A program made the translations under genes and the position numbers. The notes beneath the pieces are model-generated. The model did no database searches and was not told where the DNA came from. It saw nothing but the letters and a program-made list of their open reading frames with translations. DNA of 6,296 nucleotides from contig CALCDB010000180.1 in assembly GCA_937901395.1 (NCBI GenBank), forward strand, positions 1 to 6,296, written 5' to 3'. Within the stretch, counting starts at the first letter, position 1, and every line of letters begins with the position of its first letter. This document shows, in pieces, positions 1 through 6,296 of the stretch. This stretch comes from an uncultured Verrucomicrobiota bacterium. Its GTDB lineage: Bacteria; Verrucomicrobiota; Kiritimatiellia; RFP12; UBA1067.

Positions 1-958
1 CAACCGAATACTCGCGTTTACGATCCATGTTGCGGGTCGGGCGGGCTATTCGTTCAGTCGCAAAAGTTCATAGAAGCGAACGCGCAGAGAAAAGTTGTCA
101 AAAATGGGGGGGGGGCGGCAATTTTGCACAATTTCGGTATATGGGCAAGAGGCGCAGCTTGATACTTGGAGAATGGCCAAGATTAACTTGGCGATTCGTG
201 GGATAGAAGCGGATTTTGGGGATGAGAACGCAGATACATTTTTCAACGATAAGCACAAGGATAAAGAGTTTGATGTAATATTCGCGAACCCACCATTTAA
301 CTTAAAGGCGTGGGGACAAGAAAAGTTAATTGATGATGTTCGGTGGAAGTATGGTATTCCACCAGCGAACAATGCGAACTACGCATGGATTCAGCACATG
401 ATTCACCATCTTGCGCCGAAGGGCAAGATTGGTCTCGTGTTGGCGAATGGTGCGCTCACTTCAATGACAGGCGGAGAGGGAGAGATAAGAAAGAATATCA
501 TCGAGGCGGATTTAGTGGAGGCGATTGTCGCTTTACCGTCACAACTCTTTTATTCGGTGCAGATTCCAGTTTCGCTTTGGTTTTTTAATCGTGCGAAGAA
601 GCAAGCGAGAAAGACGGTATTTATTGATGCGCGTGGGATGGGCGTGATGGAAGATAGAACGCACAAGATAATTACGCATGAAGAGATTAAGAAGATAGCG
701 AAGACGGTGCACGATTTTCAGGCGGGGAAGGATGTGGACGAAAAGGGCTTTGCGGCGGTAGTGACGACGGAGAGGATTGCGGAAGAGGATTATAGATTGA
801 CGCCAGGTGTATATGTTGGGATTGCCGAAAAGGAAGATGACGGAGAGCCAATCAAAGAGAAGATGGCGCGTTTGCAAAAAGAGTTAATGGCGATGTTTGA
901 AGAGAGTCACAAACTCGAAGATGAGATTAAGAAACAACTCGCGGGGTTAAAGTTGTGA
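1..958 (+). CDS. hsdM: Type I restriction-modification DNA methyltransferase subunit HsdM, 3' part, out of frame at a G(10) tract
   Basis: This is the modification subunit of a Type I R-M system. It transfers a methyl group from S-adenosylmethionine to adenine (N6) at the site chosen by HsdS, as M2S, or as part of the R2M2S nuclease. Seen: frame 1 encodes SAM motif I, YDPCCGSGG, at 19-45, then FVQSQKFIEAN. After the G run at 106-115 the homology continues in frame 2 with ISVYGQE, NLAIRGI and catalytic motif IV NPPF at 287-298. It ends in a typical HsdM tail (DDGEPIKEKMARLQKEL, then ESHKLEDEI) with stop TGA 956-958. In this sequence the upstream frame stops at 160-162, so no full-length protein is made. 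A run of 9 or 12 G would join the frames and give about 318 visible residues. HsdM is usually about 480-530 residues, so roughly a third is missing before the window. A TTG at 95 or ATG at 104 opens the downstream frame, but such a product would lack motif I, so neither is taken as the true start. It overlaps hsdS by 4 nt. Confidence 0.93.
106..115 (+). repeat. Poly-G(10) simple sequence repeat within hsdM (likely phase-variation tract)
   Basis: Ten consecutive G follow AAAAT and precede CGGCA. The coding frame of HsdM changes exactly here: upstream codons start at positions 1, 4, 7 and so on, while the downstream homologous frame has codons starting at 116, 119 and so on. The tract length must be a multiple of three for the gene to be read through, so 10 is an OFF length, while 9 (one G fewer) and 12 (two more) are ON. 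The codons affected are glycines. I saw no other G or C run longer than five in the window. Slipped-strand mispairing at such runs is an established on/off mechanism for restriction-modification genes in several bacteria. A sequencing or assembly miscount of the homopolymer is the alternative. Confidence 0.8.
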
Positions 959-2124
959 AAGAGGGTTGGAAGAGCGTTAAGTTGGGGGAGATTGCGGATG
1001 TCAAAATGGGGCAATCTCCGCAGGGGAGTTCTTTTAATAATTTAGGTAAAGGATTTCCTTTTTTACAGGGTAATCGAACATTTGGACATAAGTTTCCAAC
1101 CGTTGATACATGGACAACTTCGGTAACAAAGGTCGCAAACAAGGGCGATGTATTAATGAGTGTTAGAGCTCCTGTTGGAGATTTAAATATCGCTGCGAGT
1201 GATTTTTGTATTGGTCGAGGCGTTTGTGCGATTAAAGCAAAAAATAATGAGCAAGAGTTCTTGTATTATTTGATGAAATTTATAGTTCCAGTATTGCGGC
1301 AGAATTCCAATGGAACTACATTTGCTTCTGTTAATAGGTCAGATATTGAGAATGTTAATATTGATCTTCCTCCGCTTTCAGTTCAGAAGCGCATAGCGGC
1401 AGTATTGGGTGCATTGGATGACAAGATAGAGCTTAATCGGAAGATGAATAAGAATCTTGAGGAGCAAGCGCAAGCACTATACAAGTCGTGGTTTATTGAC
1501 TTTGAGCCATTTGGCGGCAAGATGCCGAAGGAGTGGAAAAGAGTACCACTTGATGAATATGTAAATTTTCAAGAAGGCCCTGGGATCCGCAATTGGCAAT
1601 ATGTTAATGAGGATGGTATCAAGTTTATTAATATTAGATGTATTACTGATGGTGATATAAATACTTCAAATGCAAATATGATTTCCAAAGAAGAGGCGTT
1701 TGGCAAATATGCTCATTTTATGCTAAGAGAAAATGATATTGTAATGTCTTGTTCGGGAACTCTTGGTAGGTATGCTATTGTTCGTGCGGATCATTTACCT
1801 CTTTGTCTTAATACAAGTGTTATTAGATTTTGGCCTAAAATAATATCAGAGCAGTTACCATGGCTCTATGGGTATTTAAGTTCCAATGAATTTTTAAAGC
1901 AACAGAAGTCATTTGCCAATGGTAGTGCGCAAGTAAATTTTGGACCAACTCATCTCAAGAGAATGTATGTTGTGGCTCCAAATAACGATGCTATTATCAA
2001 ATATCATACAATTGCGAGGCCTATTATTAGAAAGATGCTTACTTGCAAGTATGAGTCGCGCAAGTTAGCGGAGATGCGAGATGCGCTATTGCCGAAACTG
2101 ATGAGCGGGGAGGTTGAGGTATGA
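955..2124 (+). CDS. hsdS: Type I restriction-modification specificity subunit HsdS
   Basis: This is the DNA-recognition subunit. It binds a bipartite target and docks two HsdM subunits, setting the specificity of both methylation and cleavage. The 389-residue length is normal for the family. The order is TRD1 (about 1-137, opening WKSVKLGEIADVKMGQSP), then a central conserved region at 138-186 with LPPLSVQKRIA, a helical spacer (KIELNRKMNKNLEEQAQALY) and KSWFIDFEPF. TRD2 (about 190-345) opens with EWKRVPLDEYVNFQEGPGI, and the distal conserved helix ends LAEMRDALLPKLMSGEVEV. The two halves share the usual tandem layout. The GTG start at 955 is chosen because it begins right at the family's typical N-terminus and overlaps the hsdM stop as GTGA; the upstream SD (GCGGGG) is weak, so translation probably depends on ribosomes finishing hsdM. 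TRD2 is strongly AT-rich: 13 of 60 bases are G/C at 1621-1680. The stop overlaps the hsdR start as ATGA. The target sequence cannot be predicted from the protein by eye. Confidence 0.95.
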   Translation: MKEGWKSVKLGEIADVKMGQSPQGSSFNNLGKGFPFLQGNRTFGHKFPTVDTWTTSVTKVANKGDVLMSVRAPVGDLNIAASDFCIGRGVCAIKAKNNEQEFLYYLMKFIVPVLRQNSNGTTFASVNRSDIENVNIDLPPLSVQKRIAAVLGALDDKIELNRKMNKNLEEQAQALYKSWFIDFEPFGGKMPKEWKRVPLDEYVNFQEGPGIRNWQYVNEDGIKFINIRCITDGDINTSNANMISKEEAFGKYAHFMLRENDIVMSCSGTLGRYAIVRADHLPLCLNTSVIRFWPKIISEQLPWLYGYLSSNEFLKQQKSFANGSAQVNFGPTHLKRMYVVAPNNDAIIKYHTIARPIIRKMLTCKYESRKLAEMRDALLPKLMSGEVEV

Positions 2125-5100
2125 ACGAGACGGAATATGAGAATGCGATAATAGAACTCTTAACGCAGCTTGGTTGGCAGTATTTGCCGATACCGCTTCA
2201 ACCTGTGACGCGTGATTATCGCAACCCATTATATGTGGAGCGGTGCAGGAATGTAATTGAGAGTTTGCCAATCAATCGCAAAGTCCCCAAGATGGCAATG
2301 GATGAAGCATTCAAACGCTTGGAAAATATAGATGGTGCGGGGATAATCCAGCGCAATCATACATTTACCAATTATCTTCAAGATGGAATCGAAGTAAGTT
2401 ATGCGGAAAATGGCGAAGAGAAAAATGAGATTGTCCATCTATTCGATATTGAGCATTTGGAGAAGAATGATTTTACGGTAGTAAATCAGTGGTCGGTAGA
2501 AGGGAAGTGTTTGCGTAGACCCGATATCATACTATTCGTGAATGGCCTACCGTTGGTGGTAATTGAGTTGAAGAGTCCGAGCCGAGAAGAGACGGATGAG
2601 CTTGATGCATATAAGCAGTTGCGTAATTATATGCAGGATATTCCCGAATTATTCGTGTATAACGGCATTTTAATAACGAGCGATATGATGACGACGCGAG
2701 CGGGCACGCTTACATCGCCAGAAGAACGCTTTATGCAATGGAAGAGCGTAGATGGGGTATATGAGGAAAGCGAGATTGCGAAGTTCGAGACATTGTTCAA
2801 GGGCTTGTTGGCGCCAAGAAGGTTGTTGGATGTAATAAAGAATTTCGTATGCTATGCGAACGACGAGCGCGAAGATAAAAAGATATTGGCTGGGTATCAT
2901 CAATACTTCGCAGTGAAGAAAGCGATTGAAAAGACGCGGAAAGCGGTAGGGTATGATGGCAGGGCGGGGGTGTTTTGGCATACGCAGGGGAGCGGAAAGT
3001 CGCTTTCGATGGTGTTCTACGCGAAGTTGATACAAGCGGAATTGGGGAGCCCGACGATCGTGGTGCTTACCGACCGCAATGATCTCGACGAACAACTATT
3101 CACGCAATTCGCGATGTGCGAAGAGTTCTTGCGGCAAAAGCCAATCATGGCGAAGGATCGTAAGCATCTAAAGGAATTGTTAGAGGGCAGAAAGGCAAAC
3201 GGAATATTCTTCTCGACGATACAGAAGTTCGAGGAATCAGATGAACCGCTTACGGATAGAAGCGACGTAATCGTGATGGCGGACGAGGCGCATCGCAGTC
3301 ATTACGGGCTCATTGAGCGCGTGAAGATGCAGCGAAACGATAGCGGCGACTTGATAGCGAAGAGGATGATAGGTTGCGCGAGAATAATTCGCAATTCATT
3401 ACCCAAGGCGGCGTATATCGCCTTTACGGGAACGCCAGTAAACGCGAAAGACCGCTCGACTTGCGAAGTGTTCGGCGAATACATCGATATCTACGATATG
3501 AGCCAGGCGGTGCTCGACGGCGCGACCAAACCGATTTATTATGAAAGCCGAGCAATTCAGCTCAATCTTAATAACGAGGCATTGGCGTTAATTGACGGAG
3601 AGTATGATAAGTTGGAGTATGAAGAGCAGGCCGACCAACTTACAATCGAACGCTCCAAACGCGATATGTCGCAATTGGAAATCTTGCTTAGCAATGACGA
3701 TACGATTAGGGCGTTGGTCAAGGATATCGTAGAACATTATGAGACGGGGCGGGCGGAGTTGCTTTCCGGCAAGGCGATGATTGTAGCATATTCGCGGAAA
3801 ATAGCGGTTAAAATCTACAATGAGATATTGCGCATAAGACCCGATTGGCAATTCAAGGTAAAGGTCGTGATGACCGATTCCAATCAAGATCCGGAAGAGT
3901 GGCGAAAGCTGACGGGCGATAAGCGCTTCCGCAAACAGTTGGCAACGCAATTCAAGGATAATGCCGATCCATTCAAAATCGCAATTGTGGTGGATATGTG
4001 GCTGACGGGTTTCGACGTTCCCAGTTTGGCTACGATGTATGTGTATAAGCCGATGGTTGGACTATCGCTAATGCAGGCGATAGCGCGAGTGAATCGCGTT
4101 TATGGCGATAAGGAGGGCGGGCTCATCGTTGACTATATCGGGCTCGCCAATGCGCTGAAGTTCGCGATTAACGATTATACTCGACGCGGCAAGAAGAAAC
4201 TACCGCAAGGCGGCGATATCCGCGAGACGGCATACTTGCGGTTTTTGGAGAATCTCGAAATATGCCAAGGTATCTTCCATGGGTTTGATTATAAGGCGCA
4301 TTTAGATGATGATACATTAGGGCAGGGCAACAACATAACCGCAGCGTTGAACTGGATTATCGCGCCTAACAAGGAAGATTCGCAAGATAGTTTCTTGGAG
4401 CACGGGTTGAAGATGCATCAAGCAGCGCAACTATGCGGTTCGGTAATAAGCATTCAGGAGCGCAAGGAGTTCGCTTTCTTCGATGCGGTAAGGGTGTTGC
4501 TCATTCGCTTTAGGGTTGGTCCACGAGCGGGGAAGATATCGCTTAAGGAACTCAATAAGCAGGTGGAAGCTCTCATTAGATCGTCCATCGAGGCGAAAGG
4601 CGTGCTGAATATATTCGCCGATAGCGATAATGCGGTTTCAATCTTCTCTCCGGCGTTTCTCGCGGAATTGAAAAAGATGAAAGAGCGTAATCTTTCGGTG
4701 GAAATGTTGAAGTCGCTCATCAAAGAACAATTGCGCAAATATCGAAAGTCGAATTTGGTGAAGTCGGAACTGTATAGCAAGATGATGCAAGATACCTTCA
4801 ACAGATATGTCAATGGACTAATCGACAACGAGAAGGTAATTGAGGAATTGCTCAAGATCGCACATGACATAATGGATGGAAAGAACGACGAAAGAAGGAT
4901 GGGGCTTTCCGAAGAGGAGGCGGCGTTCTATTCTGCGCTTACCAAACCACGTGCGATTAAGGATTTTTACACTAACGAACAACTCATAATAATCACGCGC
5001 AAACTGACGATGGAGCTGCGAAAGAGCAGAACGATCGATTGGCAATTTAGCGAAAAGGCGAGAGCGAGAATGAGGATGTTGGTTAGGCGGCTTTTGGGTA

Positions 5101-5192
5101 AGTATAAATATCCGCCAGACGAAATTCCAGAGGCGATGAATATAGTGATGTCGCAATGCGAACTTTGGGCAGATGGAATAACCTATGAATAA
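2121..5192 (+). CDS. hsdR: Type I restriction enzyme subunit HsdR (endonuclease and DNA translocase)
   Basis: This is the motor and nuclease subunit. In R2M2S it pulls DNA past an unmethylated site using ATP and cuts at a distance. Seen in its 1023 residues: a PD-(D/E)xK nuclease with RRPDIILF (D135) and VVIELK (E149, K151), plus downstream YKQLRNYM. The SF2 helicase core follows with Walker A HTQGSGKS (287-294), TDRNDLDEQL, DEAH box ADEAHRSHYG (D388-H391), motif III AFTGTPV (434-440), the second RecA lobe with VVDMWLTGFDVPSLATMYV, and motif VI QAIARVNRVYG (652-662). The C-terminal third is helical and charged, as in the domain that docks HsdR on the methylase. Length and motif set are complete, with no frameshift seen. 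The ATG at 2121 overlaps the hsdS stop by 4 nt, with GGGGAGG at 2107-2113 as the ribosome-binding site seven bases before it. It is likely co-transcribed and coupled with hsdS. HsdR alone should not restrict DNA, so it should be inactive while hsdM is out of frame. Confidence 0.97.
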   Translation: MNETEYENAIIELLTQLGWQYLPIPLQPVTRDYRNPLYVERCRNVIESLPINRKVPKMAMDEAFKRLENIDGAGIIQRNHTFTNYLQDGIEVSYAENGEEKNEIVHLFDIEHLEKNDFTVVNQWSVEGKCLRRPDIILFVNGLPLVVIELKSPSREETDELDAYKQLRNYMQDIPELFVYNGILITSDMMTTRAGTLTSPEERFMQWKSVDGVYEESEIAKFETLFKGLLAPRRLLDVIKNFVCYANDEREDKKILAGYHQYFAVKKAIEKTRKAVGYDGRAGVFWHTQGSGKSLSMVFYAKLIQAELGSPTIVVLTDRNDLDEQLFTQFAMCEEFLRQKPIMAKDRKHLKELLEGRKANGIFFSTIQKFEESDEPLTDRSDVIVMADEAHRSHYGLIERVKMQRNDSGDLIAKRMIGCARIIRNSLPKAAYIAFTGTPVNAKDRSTCEVFGEYIDIYDMSQAVLDGATKPIYYESRAIQLNLNNEALALIDGEYDKLEYEEQADQLTIERSKRDMSQLEILLSNDDTIRALVKDIVEHYETGRAELLSGKAMIVAYSRKIAVKIYNEILRIRPDWQFKVKVVMTDSNQDPEEWRKLTGDKRFRKQLATQFKDNADPFKIAIVVDMWLTGFDVPSLATMYVYKPMVGLSLMQAIARVNRVYGDKEGGLIVDYIGLANALKFAINDYTRRGKKKLPQGGDIRETAYLRFLENLEICQGIFHGFDYKAHLDDDTLGQGNNITAALNWIIAPNKEDSQDSFLEHGLKMHQAAQLCGSVISIQERKEFAFFDAVRVLLIRFRVGPRAGKISLKELNKQVEALIRSSIEAKGVLNIFADSDNAVSIFSPAFLAELKKMKERNLSVEMLKSLIKEQLRKYRKSNLVKSELYSKMMQDTFNRYVNGLIDNEKVIEELLKIAHDIMDGKNDERRMGLSEEEAAFYSALTKPRAIKDFYTNEQLIIITRKLTMELRKSRTIDWQFSEKARARMRMLVRRLLGKYKYPPDEIPEAMNIVMSQCELWADGITYE

Positions 5193-5286
5193 GCTCGTAT
5201 TACTTTTCGCGGCGTTGTTTGCGCTTTCGGGGTTTGCCAATGAGTTCGTTGGTAAGGTAACGAAGGTGATTTTCGTGGAAGATTAG
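5185..5286 (+). CDS. Small ORF with Sec signal peptide, probably a truncated exported-protein remnant
   Basis: This ORF has 33 codons, with the ATG placed inside the last codons of hsdR (8-nt overlap) and the stop TAG at 5284-5286. The product starts MNK, followed by a hydrophobic stretch LVLLFAALFALSGFA and then NEFVGKVTKVIFVED. That is a textbook signal peptide with likely cleavage after Ala18, leaving only about 15 residues. Exported proteins normally carry a longer mature domain, and no alternative frame after the stop continues it convincingly, so a gene cut short by replacement of its 3' end is the preferred reading. A genuine short secreted peptide remains possible. No good SD precedes it; translation would rely on coupling to hsdR. 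Its stop codon overlaps the ribosome-binding site of the next gene, so if translated it could help couple the two. The function is unknown. Confidence 0.5.
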   Translation: MNKLVLLFAALFALSGFANEFVGKVTKVIFVED

Positions 5287-5290
5287 GAGG
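5285..5290 (+). promoter_or_regulatory. Strong Shine-Dalgarno site (AGGAGG) for the 5299 gene
   Basis: AGGAGG sits eight bases before the ATG at 5299, a perfect anti-SD match at good spacing, and it fixes the start of the downstream gene. It is the strongest ribosome-binding site in the window, suggesting efficient and independent translation of that gene compared with the overlap-coupled hsd genes. Confidence 0.75.
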
Positions 5291-5298
5291 GTATAATT

Positions 5299-6189
5299 AT
5301 GGATGCAAAGATAATAGGACGGCAGAATCCGAGTGAGTTGGTTCTTCGTGCGAGGAATCTAGCTGGACAATATTTGGAACGGCTGTTCTCCAAGTTTAAT
5401 GAAGGAAAGACGGATCAGTTTGAGCAGTTCCATTGGATTAAGACAGAGCTTACATCACCGTCGTTTGAACACTTTACCTTTGGCTACAAAAATGCTGTAT
5501 TCCCCATTCTCGTCGATTTAATCATTGATGGCGAGTCGAAGTTGCCAAATGAGAAAAGACAACTGCTTTGTGAAGAGGCGCTTAAGTACAATCTTGTGCC
5601 ATGCGTGTTTGAGGTGGTTGTCAGTCAATTGGAGCCCGATCGGAATGGGTTGTTCAATGGAATCGCTGGCAAAGATGGGTATAATCTGAGCGTAGCATCG
5701 CAAGGGTGGAATTTAAAGCATGCGCAGACGGGTGATGACATTGATCCGCTTGATTTTGGCAAAGACTTTGATACTTTGATGTCCGAATGGGAGTTGCTGA
5801 ACTTTGCAATTGGTGTTGTCAAAAATTATGGTGTTAAGCAAGATGGGTATGAGGTTGATTCCTTTTGTGACATTCCTGGTATCGATCCGCAATTATGGTT
5901 CCATGGCAAAGATGGTAAGCACTCTTGGGTCGTCGTCCGCTTTCAGCATGTGTTGAACGAGTCGGCTGCGGACGAGTTTAAGGATTTTGTAAAGCAGAAC
6001 ATACAGCTTGCTCCGTATGATGGTTATTTCGCGCCAGTATCGGCAGTAATGTCCGATCCGGCCTTGCGCAATAGAAATGGAGATGTAATTCCGCTTTCGC
6101 ATCGTTTTGATGGAACGGCGCCGCTGTACCGAAGGCATGGGATGTATGTGAATTTCCAGCGTATGATCAAGATTCATACGGCGAGGTGA
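5299..6189 (+). CDS. Hypothetical protein of 296 residues, no recognised family
   Basis: I do not recognise this protein. The start at 5299 is supported by AGGAGG at 5285-5290, and the frame is open to TGA 6187-6189. No signal peptide or membrane segment is visible, so it is probably cytoplasmic. The N-terminal part (about 1-110) looks mainly helical and mixed-charge (for example ELVLRARNLAGQYLERLFSK and NEKRQLLCEEALKY). The C-terminal part has aromatic- and beta-rich segments: GIDPQLWFHGKDGKHSWVVV (194-213), then RFQHV, LAPYDGYFAPVSAVMSDPAL, and finally RRHGMYVNFQRMIKIHTAR to the end. The D196-P plus WVVVR hairpin faintly recalls the PD-(D/E)xK strand pair but lacks the acidic and lysine residues in the expected places, so no nuclease call is made. 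It lies 106 nt after hsdR on the same strand and is likely on the same or an adjoining transcript. Its position next to an R-M operon suggests an accessory or defence-related gene, but that is context only. Confidence 0.85.
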   Translation: MDAKIIGRQNPSELVLRARNLAGQYLERLFSKFNEGKTDQFEQFHWIKTELTSPSFEHFTFGYKNAVFPILVDLIIDGESKLPNEKRQLLCEEALKYNLVPCVFEVVVSQLEPDRNGLFNGIAGKDGYNLSVASQGWNLKHAQTGDDIDPLDFGKDFDTLMSEWELLNFAIGVVKNYGVKQDGYEVDSFCDIPGIDPQLWFHGKDGKHSWVVVRFQHVLNESAADEFKDFVKQNIQLAPYDGYFAPVSAVMSDPALRNRNGDVIPLSHRFDGTAPLYRRHGMYVNFQRMIKIHTAR

Positions 6190-6191
6190 TT

Positions 6192-6251
6192 ATGAGTGTG
6201 AGTAAGGGTAATAAGGTGTGTTCACAATGGGTCTATAGAAAATGCTTATAG
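6192..6251 (+). CDS. Possible 19-residue leader ORF overlapping the next gene
   Basis: The ORF ATG 6192 to TAG 6249-6251 encodes MSVSKGNKVCSQWVYRKCL. GAGGTG at 6183-6188, across the end of the previous gene, could serve as its ribosome-binding site, and its start lies two bases after that gene's stop. It overlaps the ATG at 6242 of the following gene by 10 nt, and that gene has no good SD of its own. A coupling leader is therefore a reasonable reading. The peptide resembles nothing I know and is basic with two cysteines. It could be chance. Confidence 0.3.
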   Translation: MSVSKGNKVCSQWVYRKCL

Positions 6252-6296
6252 GTAAGATAATTTCGGGTGGACAGACTGGTGTTGATAGAGGCGCAT
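6242..6296 (+). CDS. Putative molybdenum carrier / SLOG-like (YpsA-related) protein, 5' end only
   Basis: Only the first 18 codons are in the window: MLIGKIISGGQTGVDRGA. The segment IISGGQTGVDRGA is the characteristic first beta-strand and glycine-rich nucleotide-binding loop of the 'putative molybdenum carrier' family, which belongs to the Rossmann-like SLOG/YpsA group related to lysine-decarboxylase-like (LOG) and DprA proteins. Members are thought to bind nucleotides or nucleotide-like ligands; a true molybdenum role is established only weakly. The start ATG 6242 is chosen because an in-frame TAG lies just upstream at 6236-6238 and the signature begins a few residues in. There is no clear SD, so it may be coupled to the small ORF that overlaps it. 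Family members are often found in mobile and defence contexts. The gene is cut by the window end, so integrity cannot be judged. Confidence 0.75.
   Translation, partial: MLIGKIISGGQTGVDRGA

Noticed and set aside
46..372. Minus-strand open frame across the G tract (108 codons).
   Set aside because: It overlaps unambiguous HsdM coding sequence on the other strand and its product shows no family features.
95..958. A complete 287-residue methyltransferase starting at TTG 95 (or ATG 104).
   Set aside because: The upstream frame clearly encodes HsdM motif I up to the G tract, so this is the downstream half of a frame-interrupted gene. A product starting here would lack the SAM-binding motif.
1366..1513. 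Inverted or direct DNA repeats in the hsdS conserved regions that could drive invertase-type switching.
   Set aside because: The two conserved regions are similar only at protein level. I saw no long identical DNA repeats, no second hsdS and no recombinase gene in the window.
2670..3095. Long open frame on the minus strand opposite hsdR (also others at 3588-3950, 4454-4870 and 4818-5240).
   Set aside because: They lie entirely or almost entirely opposite an intact hsdR, have no recognisable motifs or plausible ribosome-binding context, and follow from hsdR codon composition.
5292..5297. TATAAT as a -10 promoter element before the 5299 gene.
   Set aside because: It lies between the Shine-Dalgarno site and the ATG, so a transcript from it would lack the ribosome-binding site, and no -35-like hexamer is found at the right distance upstream.
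5193..5298. Rho-independent terminator after hsdR.
   Set aside because: No GC-rich hairpin followed by a T run is visible in the gap.

Overview
The window carries most of a Type I restriction-modification operon, all on the + strand, followed by a short accessory tail. The order is hsdM (its 5' end lies outside the window), hsdS, hsdR, a 33-codon secreted-peptide ORF, an unrecognised 296-residue gene, a tiny 19-codon ORF, and the first 18 codons of a gene of the putative molybdenum carrier / SLOG-like family. Gene overlaps are tight: hsdM/hsdS share GTGA, hsdS/hsdR share ATGA, and hsdR overlaps the small ORF by 8 nt. This indicates one transcript whose promoter lies upstream of the window. 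No tRNA, rRNA, CRISPR array, insertion sequence or convincing terminator was seen.

The most striking signal is an uninterrupted run of ten G at 106-115 inside hsdM, between the SAM-binding motif I (DPCCGSGG, 22-45) and the catalytic motif IV (NPPF, 287-298). Upstream of the run HsdM reads in frame 1, and downstream it reads in frame 2. With ten G the upstream frame stops at 160-162. With nine or twelve G the full protein would be restored. This is the layout of a phase-variable methyltransferase captured in the OFF register, although a homopolymer sequencing error cannot be excluded from one sequence. Because a Type I restriction complex needs M subunits, switching hsdM off should silence modification and restriction together without self-cleavage.

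hsdS is a normal two-TRD specificity gene whose second target-recognition region is much more AT-rich than hsdR, as expected for exchanged TRDs. hsdR is intact, with the PD-(D/E)xK nuclease and the SF2 translocase motifs all present. After hsdR the composition and gene type change. The 33-codon ORF has a good signal peptide but almost no mature part, so it may be the remnant of a truncated gene. The 296-residue ORF has a strong ribosome-binding site and no recognised domain. The last gene begins with the SGGQTGVDRGA signature.

The organism cannot be named from this sequence. Moderate GC content, classical Shine-Dalgarno sites and a Sec signal peptide fit a Gram-negative-type bacterium, possibly gut- or rumen-associated, but that is a guess. 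The accessory gene content suggests a defence-island setting.
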